From the NCBI RefSeq assembly GCF_963583255.1, contig NC_084818.1, positions 9,798,222 through 9,862,221 on the forward strand: a DNA stretch of 64,000 bases, given 5' to 3'. Of this stretch, positions 1 to 10,803 are shown one piece after another. Below the pieces are notes generated by a model. That model was not told the DNA's origin, searched no databases, and saw only the letters and a list, made by a program, of their open reading frames with translations. A program made the translations under genes and the position numbers. The stretch comes from Pyrus communis (taxonomy: Eukaryota; Streptophyta; Magnoliopsida; Rosales; Rosaceae). Numbering within the stretch: position 1 is the first letter of the stretch; each line of letters begins with the position of its first letter.

Positions 1-3000
1 CCTCAAGTCAAGGACCCGTTAGAGGAAGTTAACGTAGGCACGGCCGAGGATCCTCGAACATTATTTATTAGTGCGTTACTCCCACCGTCCATGAAGGTCG
101 AACTCCGTAAGCTACTCCATGAGTTTAAAGACTGCTTTGCGTGGAGTTATCATGAAATGCCTGGCCTCGACCGAAACCTTGTAGAACATGAGCTACGCAT
201 CAAGGAGGGGTGTAAGCCTTTTCGACAACCTCCTCGCCGATTTTCAAACGAAGTACAACTCGGCATTAAGGAAGAATTAGTTCGGCTTCTGAAAGCCGGG
301 TTTATTAGGACCGCTCGGTATGTCGAATGGTTGGCCAATATCGTCCCCGTTTTAAAGAAAAACGGTGCCCTTCGCATTTGCATCGATTTCCGTAATCTAA
401 ATCTGGCTACTCCCAAGGATGAATATACGATGCCGATTTCAGATTTATTAATTGATGCCGCAGCTAATCATGAACTGCTATCTTTTATGGACGGTCATGC
501 GGGTTACAACCAGATTTTCATCGCCGAAGCTGACGTCCACAAGACGGCTTTCCGTTGCCCGGGGGCACTTGGTACTTACGAATGGGTAGTCATGCCTTTC
601 GGCCTCAAGAATGCCGGCGCCACATACCAACGAGCCATGAATATGATCTTCCACGACTTAATCGGTACAATCGTCGAAGTTTATATCGATGATGTGGTCG
701 TAAAATCCAAACGTCGTCAAACACACCTGGACGACCTAAGGCAAGCGTTCCTTCGCATGCGCAAAAACAACCTCAAGATGAACCCGGCCAAGTGTGCTTT
801 CGGTGTTTCGGCCGGTAATTTCCTAGGATTTTTGGTACACCATCGTGGCATCGAGGTCGATGAAAATAAAGCCCGCGCCATCATCAGGGCCCCACCTCCG
901 ACGACAAAGAAACAGCTCCAGTCGTTACTCGGGCAGATAAATTTCCTCCGGCGTTTCATCGCCAATTCGGCCGGTAAAATGAAGGCATTCTCTACGCTCC
1001 TTAAACTGAAGGAGACCGACCGATTTGAATGGCGCGAAGAGCATCAAGCTGCATTTACGCAGATCAAGGTGGCCCTTTCCACCCCACCAGTGCTCGTTCC
1101 ACCTTGTCGCAACAAACCCCTCAAATTGTACATTTCGGTAGCTGTTGAATCCATTGGGTGCCTACTCGCACAAGATAACAACGTCGGCCGCGAACAAGCT
1201 ATCTTTTACCTTAGCCGCCACCTGAATTCACCAGAACTTAATTATTCCCCTGTCAAAAAACTTTGCTTAGCGTTGTTTTTCGCCGCATCCAAGCTTCGGC
1301 ATTACATGCTCCCCACAGTTACGCAAGTCATCGCACAAACCGACGTAATTCGTTACATGCTGACTCGGTCTATGGTCAAAGGCCGAATTGGGAAATGGAC
1401 ACTCGCCTTATCCGAGTTCAGCCTTCAGTATGTACCCCAAAAGGCCGTCAAGGGGCAAGCCCTCGCCGACTTCCTGGCACAACACCCATCCCCTTATGGT
1501 TTTGAGGGGGGCGAGGCCGACATCGGTTTCGTCACCACACGCGATAACCATTGGACTATGCATTTTGATGGTTCCAGTACTTCGACCTCGGCAGGTGTCG
1601 GCATCGCAATTCAGTCGCCTGACCACTGCCGATGGTGTTTTTCTCTCAAGTTAGATTTCAGCTGCACCAATAATCAGGCCGAGTATGAAGCCCTCATTAT
1701 CGGCCTCCATGTTTTACACGATCTACGGGCCCCCCGCGTTCTCGTCCTTGGTGATTCCGAACTTGTGATTAACCAACTGAACGGCGTGTTTCGTTGCATG
1801 AGTTGTACTTTAGCTCCCTATCACATGGTCGCCACTTACCTGGCCGAGTCGTTCGACCAAATCACATTTGAACACATTTCACGTATCCACAATACTGACG
1901 CCGACGAACTCGCCCAGATCGCCTCCGGAGCACAACTCATGGGGGGCAAACTAAGTCAAATTATGGAAATTGCAAACACGGGTCAACGCTCGTACCCCGT
2001 TTTGATTAATCAGCAAACTCTCCAACGCACGCACGTAATACGTACAAGGGTGATGTCGCTCCCATCCCTGTTAGAACGAGGAGATCCCATAGAAGTATGC
2101 GCCGTCGAAGTAGAACCGGATGATTGGAGAAAGACGATGTTACGGTACCTCAATAACCCCAATGGGAAACACGACCGAAGAACGAAGGTGCTCGCGACGA
2201 ATTACGTGTCGTATCAAAATGAATTATATCGCAAGGGCGAAGATGGTTTACTACTATTGTGCCTCGGCCCACACGAGGCTGCCCAAGTAATGGCCGAGGT
2301 ACATGAAGGAATTTGCGGAGCGCACCAATCTGGACGAAAGATGCGTTGGTTGCTCCGACGACATGGTTATTTTTGGCCCAATATATTAAAGGATTGCATC
2401 GAATATGCGCGGAGATGCGTATCATGCCAGATTCATGGACCCGTTCAGAGAGCCCCGGCCGAATTGCTACACTCGGTTACTAAGCCATGGCCGTTCAGGG
2501 GTTGGGCAATGGATGTAATTGGCAAAATTACGCCATCATCGGGGGCAGCGAAACACGCATGGATAATTGTAGCAACTGACTATTTCACTAAGTGGGTCGA
2601 GGCAAGGTCATACGCCGAATTAACGGCTAAAGAGGTATGCAACTTCGTAGAGGAGAATATTGTGACCAGATTCGGCGTGCCAGAAACGATCATAACTGAT
2701 AATGGCACTATTTTTACGGCCGATAGGTTTAAGGAATACGCGGCAAGATTGAATATCCGACTCGAGCAATCTACGCCTTACTACCCACAGGCAAACGGAC
2801 AGGCCGAGGCAAGCAACAAAGTGTTGATCGGCATCCTTGAAAAAATGGTAAAAGAGAAGCCTGGTTTGTGGCATTTGAAATTAAGTGAAGCATTATGGGC
2901 ATACCGAACTTCACCCCGGTCGGCCACTGGAACCACTCCTTACGCGTTAACTTATGGACACGACGCCGTGTTACCGGTCGAATTGAGTATAAGTTCGTTG

Positions 3001-3387
3001 CGAATAATCGAGCAGAGTGATTTGTACAGTATTGAATATAGTCAAGCGATGCGACAAGAGTTAGAAGACTTAGAAGAAAGTCGAATCGATGCAGTTAACT
3101 TGTTAATAGCACAAAAGAAAATTGCCGAGCGAGCGTATAATCAGCGTGTAAGGCAAAAAACGTTTGGCGAAGGAGAATTGGTTTGGCAAACTGTGTTGCC
3201 CGTCGGGATTAAAGATCCCAGGTTTGGTAAGTGGTCGCCGAATTGGGAAGGGCCATTCATCGTTCACAAAGTACTCGGCAAGGGGGCATATCATCTAAGA
3301 GATCGGACGGGTTCAGTTCATAAATTGCCGATTAATGGAAAGTTTTTAAAGAAGTACTACCCAATTACATGGGAAATGCAAGAGTAA
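1..3387 (+). CDS. pol: Tat-lineage pol polyprotein (RT - RNase H - aRNase H - integrase), 5' partial
   Basis: Replication polyprotein of the retrotransposon. The frame is open from base 1 to the TAA at 3385-3387 and enters from upstream; the first ATG (91) is internal. Reverse transcriptase carries YIDD at 682-693. The first RNase H (about 1120-1330) reads LYISVAVES where an acidic catalytic residue is normal, so it looks catalytically dead. A second, archaeal-type RNase H (about 1545-1930) keeps HFDGSS, QAEYEAL, GDSELV and TDADELA, the expected four acidic positions. Integrase follows with an HHCC zinc finger (about 2310-2440) and a D,D35E triad at codons 2512, 2698 and 2806. No chromodomain follows. 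There are no stops or frameshifts in the 1128 visible codons. Confidence 0.93.
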   Translation, partial: PQVKDPLEEVNVGTAEDPRTLFISALLPPSMKVELRKLLHEFKDCFAWSYHEMPGLDRNLVEHELRIKEGCKPFRQPPRRFSNEVQLGIKEELVRLLKAGFIRTARYVEWLANIVPVLKKNGALRICIDFRNLNLATPKDEYTMPISDLLIDAAANHELLSFMDGHAGYNQIFIAEADVHKTAFRCPGALGTYEWVVMPFGLKNAGATYQRAMNMIFHDLIGTIVEVYIDDVVVKSKRRQTHLDDLRQAFLRMRKNNLKMNPAKCAFGVSAGNFLGFLVHHRGIEVDENKARAIIRAPPPTTKKQLQSLLGQINFLRRFIANSAGKMKAFSTLLKLKETDRFEWREEHQAAFTQIKVALSTPPVLVPPCRNKPLKLYISVAVESIGCLLAQDNNVGREQAIFYLSRHLNSPELNYSPVKKLCLALFFAASKLRHYMLPTVTQVIAQTDVIRYMLTRSMVKGRIGKWTLALSEFSLQYVPQKAVKGQALADFLAQHPSPYGFEGGEADIGFVTTRDNHWTMHFDGSSTSTSAGVGIAIQSPDHCRWCFSLKLDFSCTNNQAEYEALIIGLHVLHDLRAPRVLVLGDSELVINQLNGVFRCMSCTLAPYHMVATYLAESFDQITFEHISRIHNTDADELAQIASGAQLMGGKLSQIMEIANTGQRSYPVLINQQTLQRTHVIRTRVMSLPSLLERGDPIEVCAVEVEPDDWRKTMLRYLNNPNGKHDRRTKVLATNYVSYQNELYRKGEDGLLLLCLGPHEAAQVMAEVHEGICGAHQSGRKMRWLLRRHGYFWPNILKDCIEYARRCVSCQIHGPVQRAPAELLHSVTKPWPFRGWAMDVIGKITPSSGAAKHAWIIVATDYFTKWVEARSYAELTAKEVCNFVEENIVTRFGVPETIITDNGTIFTADRFKEYAARLNIRLEQSTPYYPQANGQAEASNKVLIGILEKMVKEKPGLWHLKLSEALWAYRTSPRSATGTTPYALTYGHDAVLPVELSISSLRIIEQSDLYSIEYSQAMRQELEDLEESRIDAVNLLIAQKKIAERAYNQRVRQKTFGEGELVWQTVLPVGIKDPRFGKWSPNWEGPFIVHKVLGKGAYHLRDRTGSVHKLPINGKFLKKYYPITWEMQE

Positions 3388-3469
3388 GACCATTATACTG
3401 ATAGCAAAATAACCATTGTATTGATAACAAAAGATTCATTACAAGAGAACAAATACAATGATTAAATTC

Positions 3470-6400
3470 CTAAGGGGTCGAAGGGAGGAAGGTCTCGAGG
3501 GCAGCTTTTAGCTCTAGCCACTTGGCTTCGCTCAAAATTATCTCAGCCTGCCGGGTCTTCTTGTTGCATTGCAGTTGCTGGATACGCCGTGCACCGGCAG
3601 CGAAGGCCGTTAGCCGAGTCTTGTTGGCCTCAAAGTCCTTCTCAAGCTCAGAAGCAGCGGCCGACCTTTGCCGTTGAAGGTCAGAAATCTGACGTTGGAG
3701 GTCAGAGATCTGGCGATCGAACTCGGACAGCTTGGCTTTCTTCGCCTTGAGTGCCTCCATCTCCACTCGGCCGGCCTCATGCGCGACCTTGGCCACCTTC
3801 AAGTCGTCATCGGCCTGCAAGGCTCGCTCGAAGACAAGAAAGTGTTGCCGAGTTCGCTCCAAGAGGTCGGTAAGGAAAGAGATACCCTCCGGGCTCAGAT
3901 GACCACCGCTGGCGAGGTCATTGAGACACTCTCCAACGGAGTCAAGGCCTTTGCACCGGAGAGCTTGAGAAGCAGTCAGAGACAAGACTTCGTGCAGCTT
4001 CACGAAGACTTCGGCGGGCGTGGCTCCCACCGATTCGGCCGGAGCAGCAGAGGAGCCGGCCTCACCGGTCGTGCTCTGGAGTAGAGCGTCAAGCTCCATT
4101 TCCCACGACGGCTGCACATAAGAGGAAAATTTGGTGAAGAACAGTAAAGACGTGATGTAGTGCATAAAGGAAAAAGGAGAATGTTTTAGACCTGCCGAGA
4201 GGAGACTTCGGCCATGCCCTCTGGGTCATTGCTCGAACCCAGGGAACTTAATGGCCGAGCCCAGTGCCTCAGACCGCTACGCAATTCACGCGGCCGATGG
4301 AGGTCATCTACATTTGATGGCCACGATGGCGGCCAGGAAATATAAACAACGCCCCTCGGCACATAAAATTGCCGGTGAAATGAATGTTCGGGCACCTGAC
4401 ATTTAATGGTCTTAAAAACATGTATCAAAAGAGAATCAACACAAAAGAAGAAAGACTTACAAAGGCCGAAGAGACTTCCTGCGGAGGAATGGGGAGATCT
4501 GCATCCTGCGGATGAATCGGCGACTCGGCCGTGGCCTCAGGGTCGGCCATGGGTCTCTTGCCACGATCCGCCACTGGAGGAGTCGGTCGAGCGGCCGCCT
4601 CGACAACCGGAGAAGGACAGACGGGAGGAGAGCTGACTGGTCGGCGACGGCGTTCTAGGGGGACCTCTTCGCTCTCGCTCTCGACATCCTGGACAAAAAG
4701 AGATTATTTTACGACCAAGAAACCTGAAGGAACAAGAGTAGAAGCAGAATTATACCTCCAAAACGACCGTTGGAGTCGGGGGTGTTTCGGCAGGAGCAGC
4801 CGATTTCCCCATTTCGGGCGCCACGACCGGCTCTGAAGTATGAGCGGATGCGGGTGCAACGATTGGATCGGCCTGGGAGACGGCTGGAGGATTCGAGGTC
4901 GGAGGTGCCTGGGCAGCCGGCACAGATGGAGAGCCGGCAGGAGCGGGCGTCCCAGTAGTGTCACTGGGGACGACATGAATCTCCCGGTCGCCCTTCTTCG
5001 CCAATTTCTTGACGCGCTTAGAAGGACGAGGGGCCTCTTCCGCCGGCTCGGCCCCTTGGTGGGGGCGTTTGGCAGAGATCGACCGCTCGGTGACAAGGGT
5101 CCTCTTCATAGGCGCTTTCTTCGCCTTTGCCACCGCGGCGACCACCTCCACCGTCCTCGGCACGCGAACCCCTGAAAAGCGAAGTAATTAGCAACGAGGA
5201 TCAAGTTGTAAAACAGATGAGGAAAGAAGAACGGAAAGACTACCTTGGGTCGACTCCTTAGGCTGTGTCGAGGATGTTGACCTAGGGCGGTCGCCGAAGA
5301 TCTTCTTCGCCAGATCTGCGGCCGGGGTGCCGAAGAAGTTGCCGGTATACTCCTCCCACCAGTCCCCGAAGGTATCAGTTCCCAGAGATTCAGGGACCGC
5401 CGGCCGAATCCTGAATTTCCTGCACTTCTCTTGGAACTCCTGGTCGGACGTCTTGCACTCCCTCTCAGAGGAACCGGTAAGACGCCCCCGACTTAGGAGT
5501 GACCGAGAAGCGAGCAGGGGGACGGGGCTGCCTTGAATATAGCCGAGCTGCCGGGCGACAAAATGGGGGTGGTAGACCTCCCAGCCAGCTCGGCGGGCAT
5601 CGCAACCCAGTGGAAGGTCGCGAGCCAAAACAAACGACCCCCAGCGCTGACGAATGTCCGCATCCTCGGACGCGGCCCACGCGGCCGTAGGAAGCTTGAG
5701 CGAGGAAGGGTACTCCTGGCGCCGGCACACCAGGAACTCGTCATCCGAGAGGACATCTAGGCTGAGGAAGTGTTTGAAAACCTCGTCGGCCCGGTGAGGT
5801 GGTGCCGGTCGAGATGCCAGTTGAAGACCGAGGGCGGCTGTTCGCTGGAAGGCAGGGACCTCCGGTCGAAGAGTAGAGAAGTAAACCTGCAACCAGAGTT
5901 GGAACACCCAGAGGGGTCCGTTCTGATGCGGGTCGATCTTGCCAATGGTCGCCTCGGCCAGGCAACGGTAGAGATTGGCGAGGATGGCTGGACTGAGCGC
6001 CAGCAAGCGACCATTAGCCAGTGCCTGGGCCACCGGCATGTTCTCCACCAGGCATTTGTTCGACCGAGTACAACAAATGAATTTGTTGTACCAGTAGAAG
6101 AGGAAGGCCTCGTGCTCTCCCTTCCTAAGGCTTTCCTCGCCTCGGCCGGCGAAATGAAGAATGAGAGTGTTATAGTTGAAGAAGTTCTTGTGGAGCTTTT
6201 GAACTTCTTCCCTTGAGGGCTCCCGATCACCCCGGCTTAGCGTCTCGACAGCCCTTTCGTCGAATAGTGCCTTCAGGTCGAGAGGAGAAGGGTATCCGGA
6301 AAGGGCGGCGTCAATAGGAAGGCCGATCGAGGAAGTCCCAAGGATGGCCGAGACGTCGAGGATGGTGGGGCCGAGAGGGCCGAAAGGCAGGACCATGGTG

Positions 6401-6816
6401 TTGGTGGCCGAACACCATAAACTCAGGGCCGCCATGAGCAGCTCCTTATCCATGGCAATTTCCATGGCTGACAGAATAATGGCATCATAGATGCCGAGAG
6501 CCTTCCACTCCTTGGAGAAGAAGGAGCTCATTCGGTCGACCCAGGCGGCCCAGGCCGTGGTGGTCGAGGGCCAAGCTCCTTGAGGACGGGCCAAGCACCA
6601 TTTCGACCAGTCAAACCCTTGAAGAAGGGGGGTTAGACATTGCTCCTTGAGCAAGTTGGTGACAGACGACGGCACTGCGTCTTTGAAGAGGGGACCCAGA
6701 ATCTGGTGGGTGGTGGCCATATCCTCTTGAAATCGCAGCGTCTTGACGGCGCTGCGATCGATGAATGACTTGCACTTATTGATCTCATCGGAAAGCTTCG
6801 AAATGAAGGAGGCCAT
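3470..6816 (-). CDS. Antisense four-exon gene in the retrotransposon: plant mobile domain (PMD) protein with coiled-coil tail
   Basis: Exons read on the minus strand are 6816-5244, 5171-4756, 4688-4461 and 4111-3470. Donors are AAG|GTAGTC, GAG|GTATAA and TTT|GTAAGT; acceptors are TTTTCAG, GTCCAG and GTGCAG. All junctions keep frame (phases 1, 0, 0), giving about 952 residues. Residues about 60-400 resemble the PMD (aminotransferase-like) domain: KEWKALGIYDAI, LPFGPLGPTILDVSAILG, then a conserved FYWYNKFI/GPLWVFQLWLQ region. A Pro/Ala-rich linker with a basic SKRVKKLAKK stretch (possible nuclear signal) follows, then a heptad-rich tail (ISDLQRQISDLQRQR). The ATG at 6816 (MASFISKL) is preferred because the upstream frame has no ATG. 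It ends 82 bp from the pol stop, tail to tail. PMD proteins of the host (MAIN/MAIL1) act in TE silencing; the role here is unknown. Confidence 0.8.
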
Positions 6817-6939
6817 TTGCAGAAGGAAGAACTGAAAAATTGCAGAAGGTCTGGAAGGTTTGATTTGAGCAAACAAAGATGAGAAATTAGAGATTCTGGA
6901 GTTTCTGAGGGCGTAAGAGGCGAATGGCAGAAATGTGGG

Positions 6940-6947
6940 TATTTATA
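6940..6947 (-). promoter_or_regulatory. TATA box of the antisense PMD gene
   Basis: TATAAATA on the minus strand, about 125 bp upstream of the ATG at 6816. A start near 6910 would give a leader of about 95 bases. This is a classical core-promoter spacing and supports a dedicated internal promoter facing away from the 3' LTR. Confidence 0.6.
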
Positions 6948-7358
6948 GGCTTTTCAGAATGAATATCAAACGTCTGGAATTCAAAAGCGCTGGTTCAGAT
7001 TGGGGGGAAATGTAACCGGGAAAGTCTGCAATCATTTCGGATATTTTGGGAACCTGCGAAAATGGGATCGAGGAGTCGAAAATCCAGGACGCACGATGGC
7101 GTGTGGCGACAGGTTCAATGCATTTAATAAGGATGAGACGGTTCAATTAGTGCACGGTTTCGAGGCCCATGAGTGAAGCTTTTAAGAACGGCGGAGAATC
7201 GACACGTGGCCACGCGTTGGGGGCGACGAGGAAAGTGCAATCATGTCTCATAAATATGCAGGAACAATGATCATTAAGGGAGTAAAGTTAAAAAAGCAAT
7301 AAATGTCTTCGCTTCTTCAAGGTCGAGGCCCGACCAAGAGGTGACAGTCGGCGACCTC
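6948..7358. other. Non-coding internal region between the PMD gene promoter and the polypurine tract
   Basis: About 410 bp with no credible reading frame. It lies immediately upstream of the antisense TATA box, so it presumably holds that gene's upstream promoter elements as well as the 3' untranslated region of the genomic RNA. Confidence 0.5.
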
Positions 7359-7374
7359 AGAAGCGAGGGGGCAA
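7359..7374 (+). other. Polypurine-like tract before the 3' LTR
   Basis: Purine-rich AGAAGCGAGGGGGCAA directly abuts the TG that opens the LTR, the place where plus-strand priming occurs. It is interrupted by two pyrimidines. Confidence 0.65.
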
Positions 7375-7688
7375 TGTTTGGGCCCAAAATATCTTGGGCA
7401 GGCCGAGCAGTCATATGTGTTCGGCCCAAGGTAATAACAGATGCTATGGGCCGGATAATAAAACCCGGGCCAGCTGGCAGGGTCAGCCGAATCCTATCTC
7501 AAGAGGTCCAGATAAATAGGAAGGATTGAGGAAATCCTGGTGCGACCAGGATTCTCGACCAGCAAGAAATAAAGCCTCAAAGGGAGGAAGATTCAGAATC
7601 CCAGTGGGAGTAGGTTTGTTCGAACCAGAATCGAAATGAGACAAGGACTCCCAATCCAAATCAGAGGAGGTTTCAAGGAATGGGGTAC

Positions 7689-7696
7689 TATAAATA
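7689..7696 (+). promoter_or_regulatory. LTR promoter TATA box
   Basis: TATAAATA, 315 bp into the LTR. Transcription would start near 7720 and place the R and U5 regions downstream. Confidence 0.6.
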
Positions 7697-7803
7697 CACG
7701 AGATCATGCAACATTCAGGGGACCTTCAACTCAGCATACAATTGCCCTGCGCAAAACCTCTCAATCACCTTGAGATTTTTCCTTTTCTTTTTCCTGCCGA
7801 CAC

Positions 7804-7927
7804 ACCTTCAGTTTGGATAAACAGCACTGTGGAAGCAACCGGCGAGCACCTTCAGTTTCGATAAACAGCACTGCTGCCGCAGAATCAGCCGACCAAGAAG
7901 CATCTTCAGTTTGGATAAACAGCACTG
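7804..7927 (+). repeat. Triplicated 27-bp motif in the LTR leader
   Basis: Three near-identical copies of a motif with core TTCAGTTTGGATAAACAGCA, ending at 7829, 7873 and 7927. Unit spacings are about 44 and 54 bp. They lie downstream of the LTR TATA box, so they would be transcribed. Confidence 0.85.
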
Positions 7928-8499
7928 CGTCGAGGCCGACCGATTATCTATCCAAGTCTCGGTCGAGGAAGGTTTTCGAACCTTTGTTGGCAGAGGTCAC
8001 CTTACTAAGCTTTCTCGGCATAGTTAGGTGTTACGAATTACATTGCTCGGCGTACTGGTTGCCGAGTGGTTTTATGATTGGATACTCACAGGTGAGTTTC
8101 AGGGTTCGGCATTCCGACGGCCGAACTACGTTTACCATCAAGACATATATCACGTTCGAGTACCTGTGCCCATACACCTTGGTCTCGATTCGACGTGCTT
8201 ATACTCTCACGAATATAATCACAGTGACCGAATCGGGCTCGGACGATTTGTGAACTCCGCAGAAGTAGCAGCCTTGTCTTCAGGCTGTAGAACCCAGAGA
8301 CCGAGAGTGTTCCTTCCTCGGTCGCAATCGCAAGTTAAAAGAAGTCAGCAACGCGCTCAAAGCTACATCAACAGATTTTACTCCTCGGCCAAGCTCGGCC
8401 GACGAGTTGGCACGCCCCGCATTCGACCGAAGGACGTAGTTAGCTTATTAGTTACTCGGCCTGCGCGCCACGTAGGTTTTGTAATTTTTAGGATCAACA

Positions 8500-9321
8500 A
8501 TAACATAAATATAATCTAATATATTTATCATGTTGTTCAGTACCATAAATTTATAATCAGATACGTATTCTGACAATAGAAATCTGGCCTTCTAATGTCA
8601 CCTTCAATTGTCATTTTCATAGACGAAGCTTGTCGAATTTACAAATTGGCGGCTCACTTTGTTGCTTATACTGTAAAATTGGCTGGCTAGCAATTGAAGT
8701 AGCATATGATCTACGCGGTTCTTTCGAGTTTAATATGTTAGCTAACAGTATAAAGAAATACTAGGTGCTGGTTGTTGGGATTCTTCCACATTCTTAACGA
8801 TCACAAAACAAACTAATTCTCACCTCTCACTGTAATTCGATTCTTCAAATCGTCTGAGGATTTAATGTCCCATGCATTAATTAACGTACGTCTGCGGCTT
8901 GCTCTTGACTTTGCTTGTCATGCTATTGTTAGTTGCTTTTACTTTCACTTTTCATCCAGCTTCAGGTCCATCAGATTCTTCAACTCATCAAGGGGCCTTC
9001 ATCACTGTACGGATGGTCGCTTTGGTTAATTTCCTTGAGCGGAAAGTAAGAGGCATCTTATTTTCTTGTTTAGAACCATTTTTGCTTACCTACAAATCAT
9101 AGTTTAACACGTGTGTTAAACTTTTAGTTTCGTATTTTTAATTAGTCATTTTTACACACGTATTAGGTTGTTATTTGGATATAAGCGAAATTGACTCATT
9201 AACTGTAAGGACCTCCACAATTTTCTTTTTTAACTATAGACTGTGGAGCATGGGGGAAGATGAAGAAAGGCGGCAATCTTGTTGTTCCAAAAGCAAAAAT
9301 CAATGAGTGACTGATTCTCAA
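8500..9321. other. Intergenic, nothing recognised
   Basis: AT-rich spacer between the retrotransposon and a small TIR element. Short frames are present but none resembles a known protein. Confidence 0.5.
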
Positions 9322-9478
9322 GAGTAATGTTAGGGAAACTAAATTTTGAAAACTAAAGGCCATGGATGTTGATGATTGGTTTATTACTTAAGCGTTGATA
9401 TACATACTCATTTCTATTGGTGACACATCACTTAGTCTGCAATTTTAGTCTTTAAATTTAGTCTCTTTAGCATTACTC
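9322..9478. mobile_element. MITE-like foldback, 157 bp
   Basis: Left end GAGTAATGTTAGGGAAACTA and right end (reverse complement) GAGTAATGCTAAAGAGACTA form imperfect terminal inverted repeats of about 35 bp. There is no coding capacity. I could not settle a target-site duplication. Confidence 0.6.
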
Positions 9479-10803
9479 GATTTCCAATATTGAAAAAGTA
9501 GGGAGCAACAAATAAAGGTTGAGATGTGGCCCTAAGAATATCTACCTTTTCCTTCCTTTTTCTTTTAACTGGTACTTTGGAAGACAATTCTATCAAGCTC
9601 CATTGTCTAATTAGATGAGGAAAATACTCAGTGAGACAATCACAATGCAATGCACCATGCTCTTCATATGAGATAATCACAATGCAATGCACTCTGCCCT
9701 TCATAGAAATGGAATACAAGACCTACAAATTCGAACTGATACTGTGGCTAAACTTTGATCAAATAATAAGAGTATTTTAAGCCAATATTCGTTAGGAACT
9801 TCTCAGATACTGCATTGTTTTGGAAATTCGGAATATGACATCATATCCTTGCCTTTGATCTGAGGGAAAGCACAAACTTCATGTCCATGCTAGGAATACC
9901 TTATACGTTATACCCCAATACCTTTAGCCTACTCATTTATGTATCCGGTAAACCTACTTGAAGAAACGCCGAAGTTCAGATGTCATATTTCCATATCCCT
10001 AGTTATTTGTTGCTCTTACGTTGCAAGATTTTGAACTCTCGTTCATAAACATTCACAGCCTAGTTATTGAAGGTAGAAAAAAAGATGTAAATATGCTCAT
10101 AATTGAAAACTATTTCAGGCAATAACAGTAAAACTGATTACCAATATGCTACTACGGAATCAGTTTGGACTCGATTGATAGCAGATTCAGCTGTGCCGGC
10201 TTTTGTGACTTATGAGGATTGACGTGCATTGATATTATCTTATGTGATTTAGCTAGAACAAGAAGCGTGTCTGGAAGAAATGAAGTGAACTATGAACATC
10301 AATGCAGAAAATTATATTGGTTCCGGAATTCTTTGGATACTAGGAAGAAACAAGGACGTAAACAATTGCATGACAAAGACCAACTTTAAGTCCTTAAGCC
10401 ATTCCCAATGCTGCAGATATTAAAGGAAACACACTACACGTTCATTTGATCATTGATGATTTCGAATGAGGGTTGAACATAAATAAATCGAAAAGAAGAA
10501 TAATGCTGTTACGGTAGTCAGCCAATGCTCTCCAACATAAATCGGTACTAGGCAAAGGAAATATATCTTAGTATGTATTTTCTGGCACTGTACAGCATAG
10601 AATTAAATTCTCTTTAACATATGCAAATATTTAACTGGAATGGACACAGCATCCGACGCTTAAAAGTAATTCTTAGCACTTAACGAAGATAATTTTAGGT
10701 ACAAGGCTATCAAAATTAGCAGAGGAAAAAAGGGAAAGAACATAGGTTTGCAATCGCAGATGGCAGCTAAACTAATATCCTCACCCTTTGGAATGTCTGC
10801 AAT
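9479..10803. other. Intergenic and probable 3' UTR of the DUF4079 gene
   Basis: No coding region is recognised. The last one to two hundred bases before 10804 are expected to be the 3' UTR of the minus-strand gene. Confidence 0.5.

Larger units (their letters stand above)
1..8499 (+). mobile_element. Ty3/gypsy LTR retrotransposon, Tat lineage, 3' part
   Basis: The visible order is pol, antisense PMD gene, polypurine-like tract and 3' LTR. The 5' LTR, primer binding site, gag and protease lie upstream of the window. The Tat lineage is indicated by two RNase H domains in pol (the second archaeal-type), no chromodomain after integrase, and a long region between integrase and 3' LTR carrying an extra gene in opposite orientation, as known for Grande-like elements. 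The pol frame is open throughout, so the copy may be young. Insertion age cannot be estimated because only one LTR is visible. The bases after the LTR (ATAAC at 8500-8504) are the expected target-site duplicate, to be matched upstream. Confidence 0.9.
7375..8499 (+). repeat. 3' LTR (1125 bp) of the Tat element
   Basis: Begins TGTTTGGGCCC straight after the polypurine tract and ends GGATCAACA, giving TGTT...AACA terminal inverted bases. It holds a TATA box at 7689-7696 and a triplicated motif at 7804-7927. Reading frames inside it (for example 7813-8253) are chance. Boundaries cannot be confirmed against a 5' LTR, which is outside the window. Confidence 0.75.

Noticed and set aside
6817..6876. 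20-residue extension of the PMD protein
   Set aside because: It opens with TTG, not ATG; the first ATG in frame is at 6816.
7813..8519. Open frames of 146 and 163 codons in the 3' LTR
   Set aside because: They lie wholly within the LTR, begin in the repeated motif or without domain content, and resemble no known protein.
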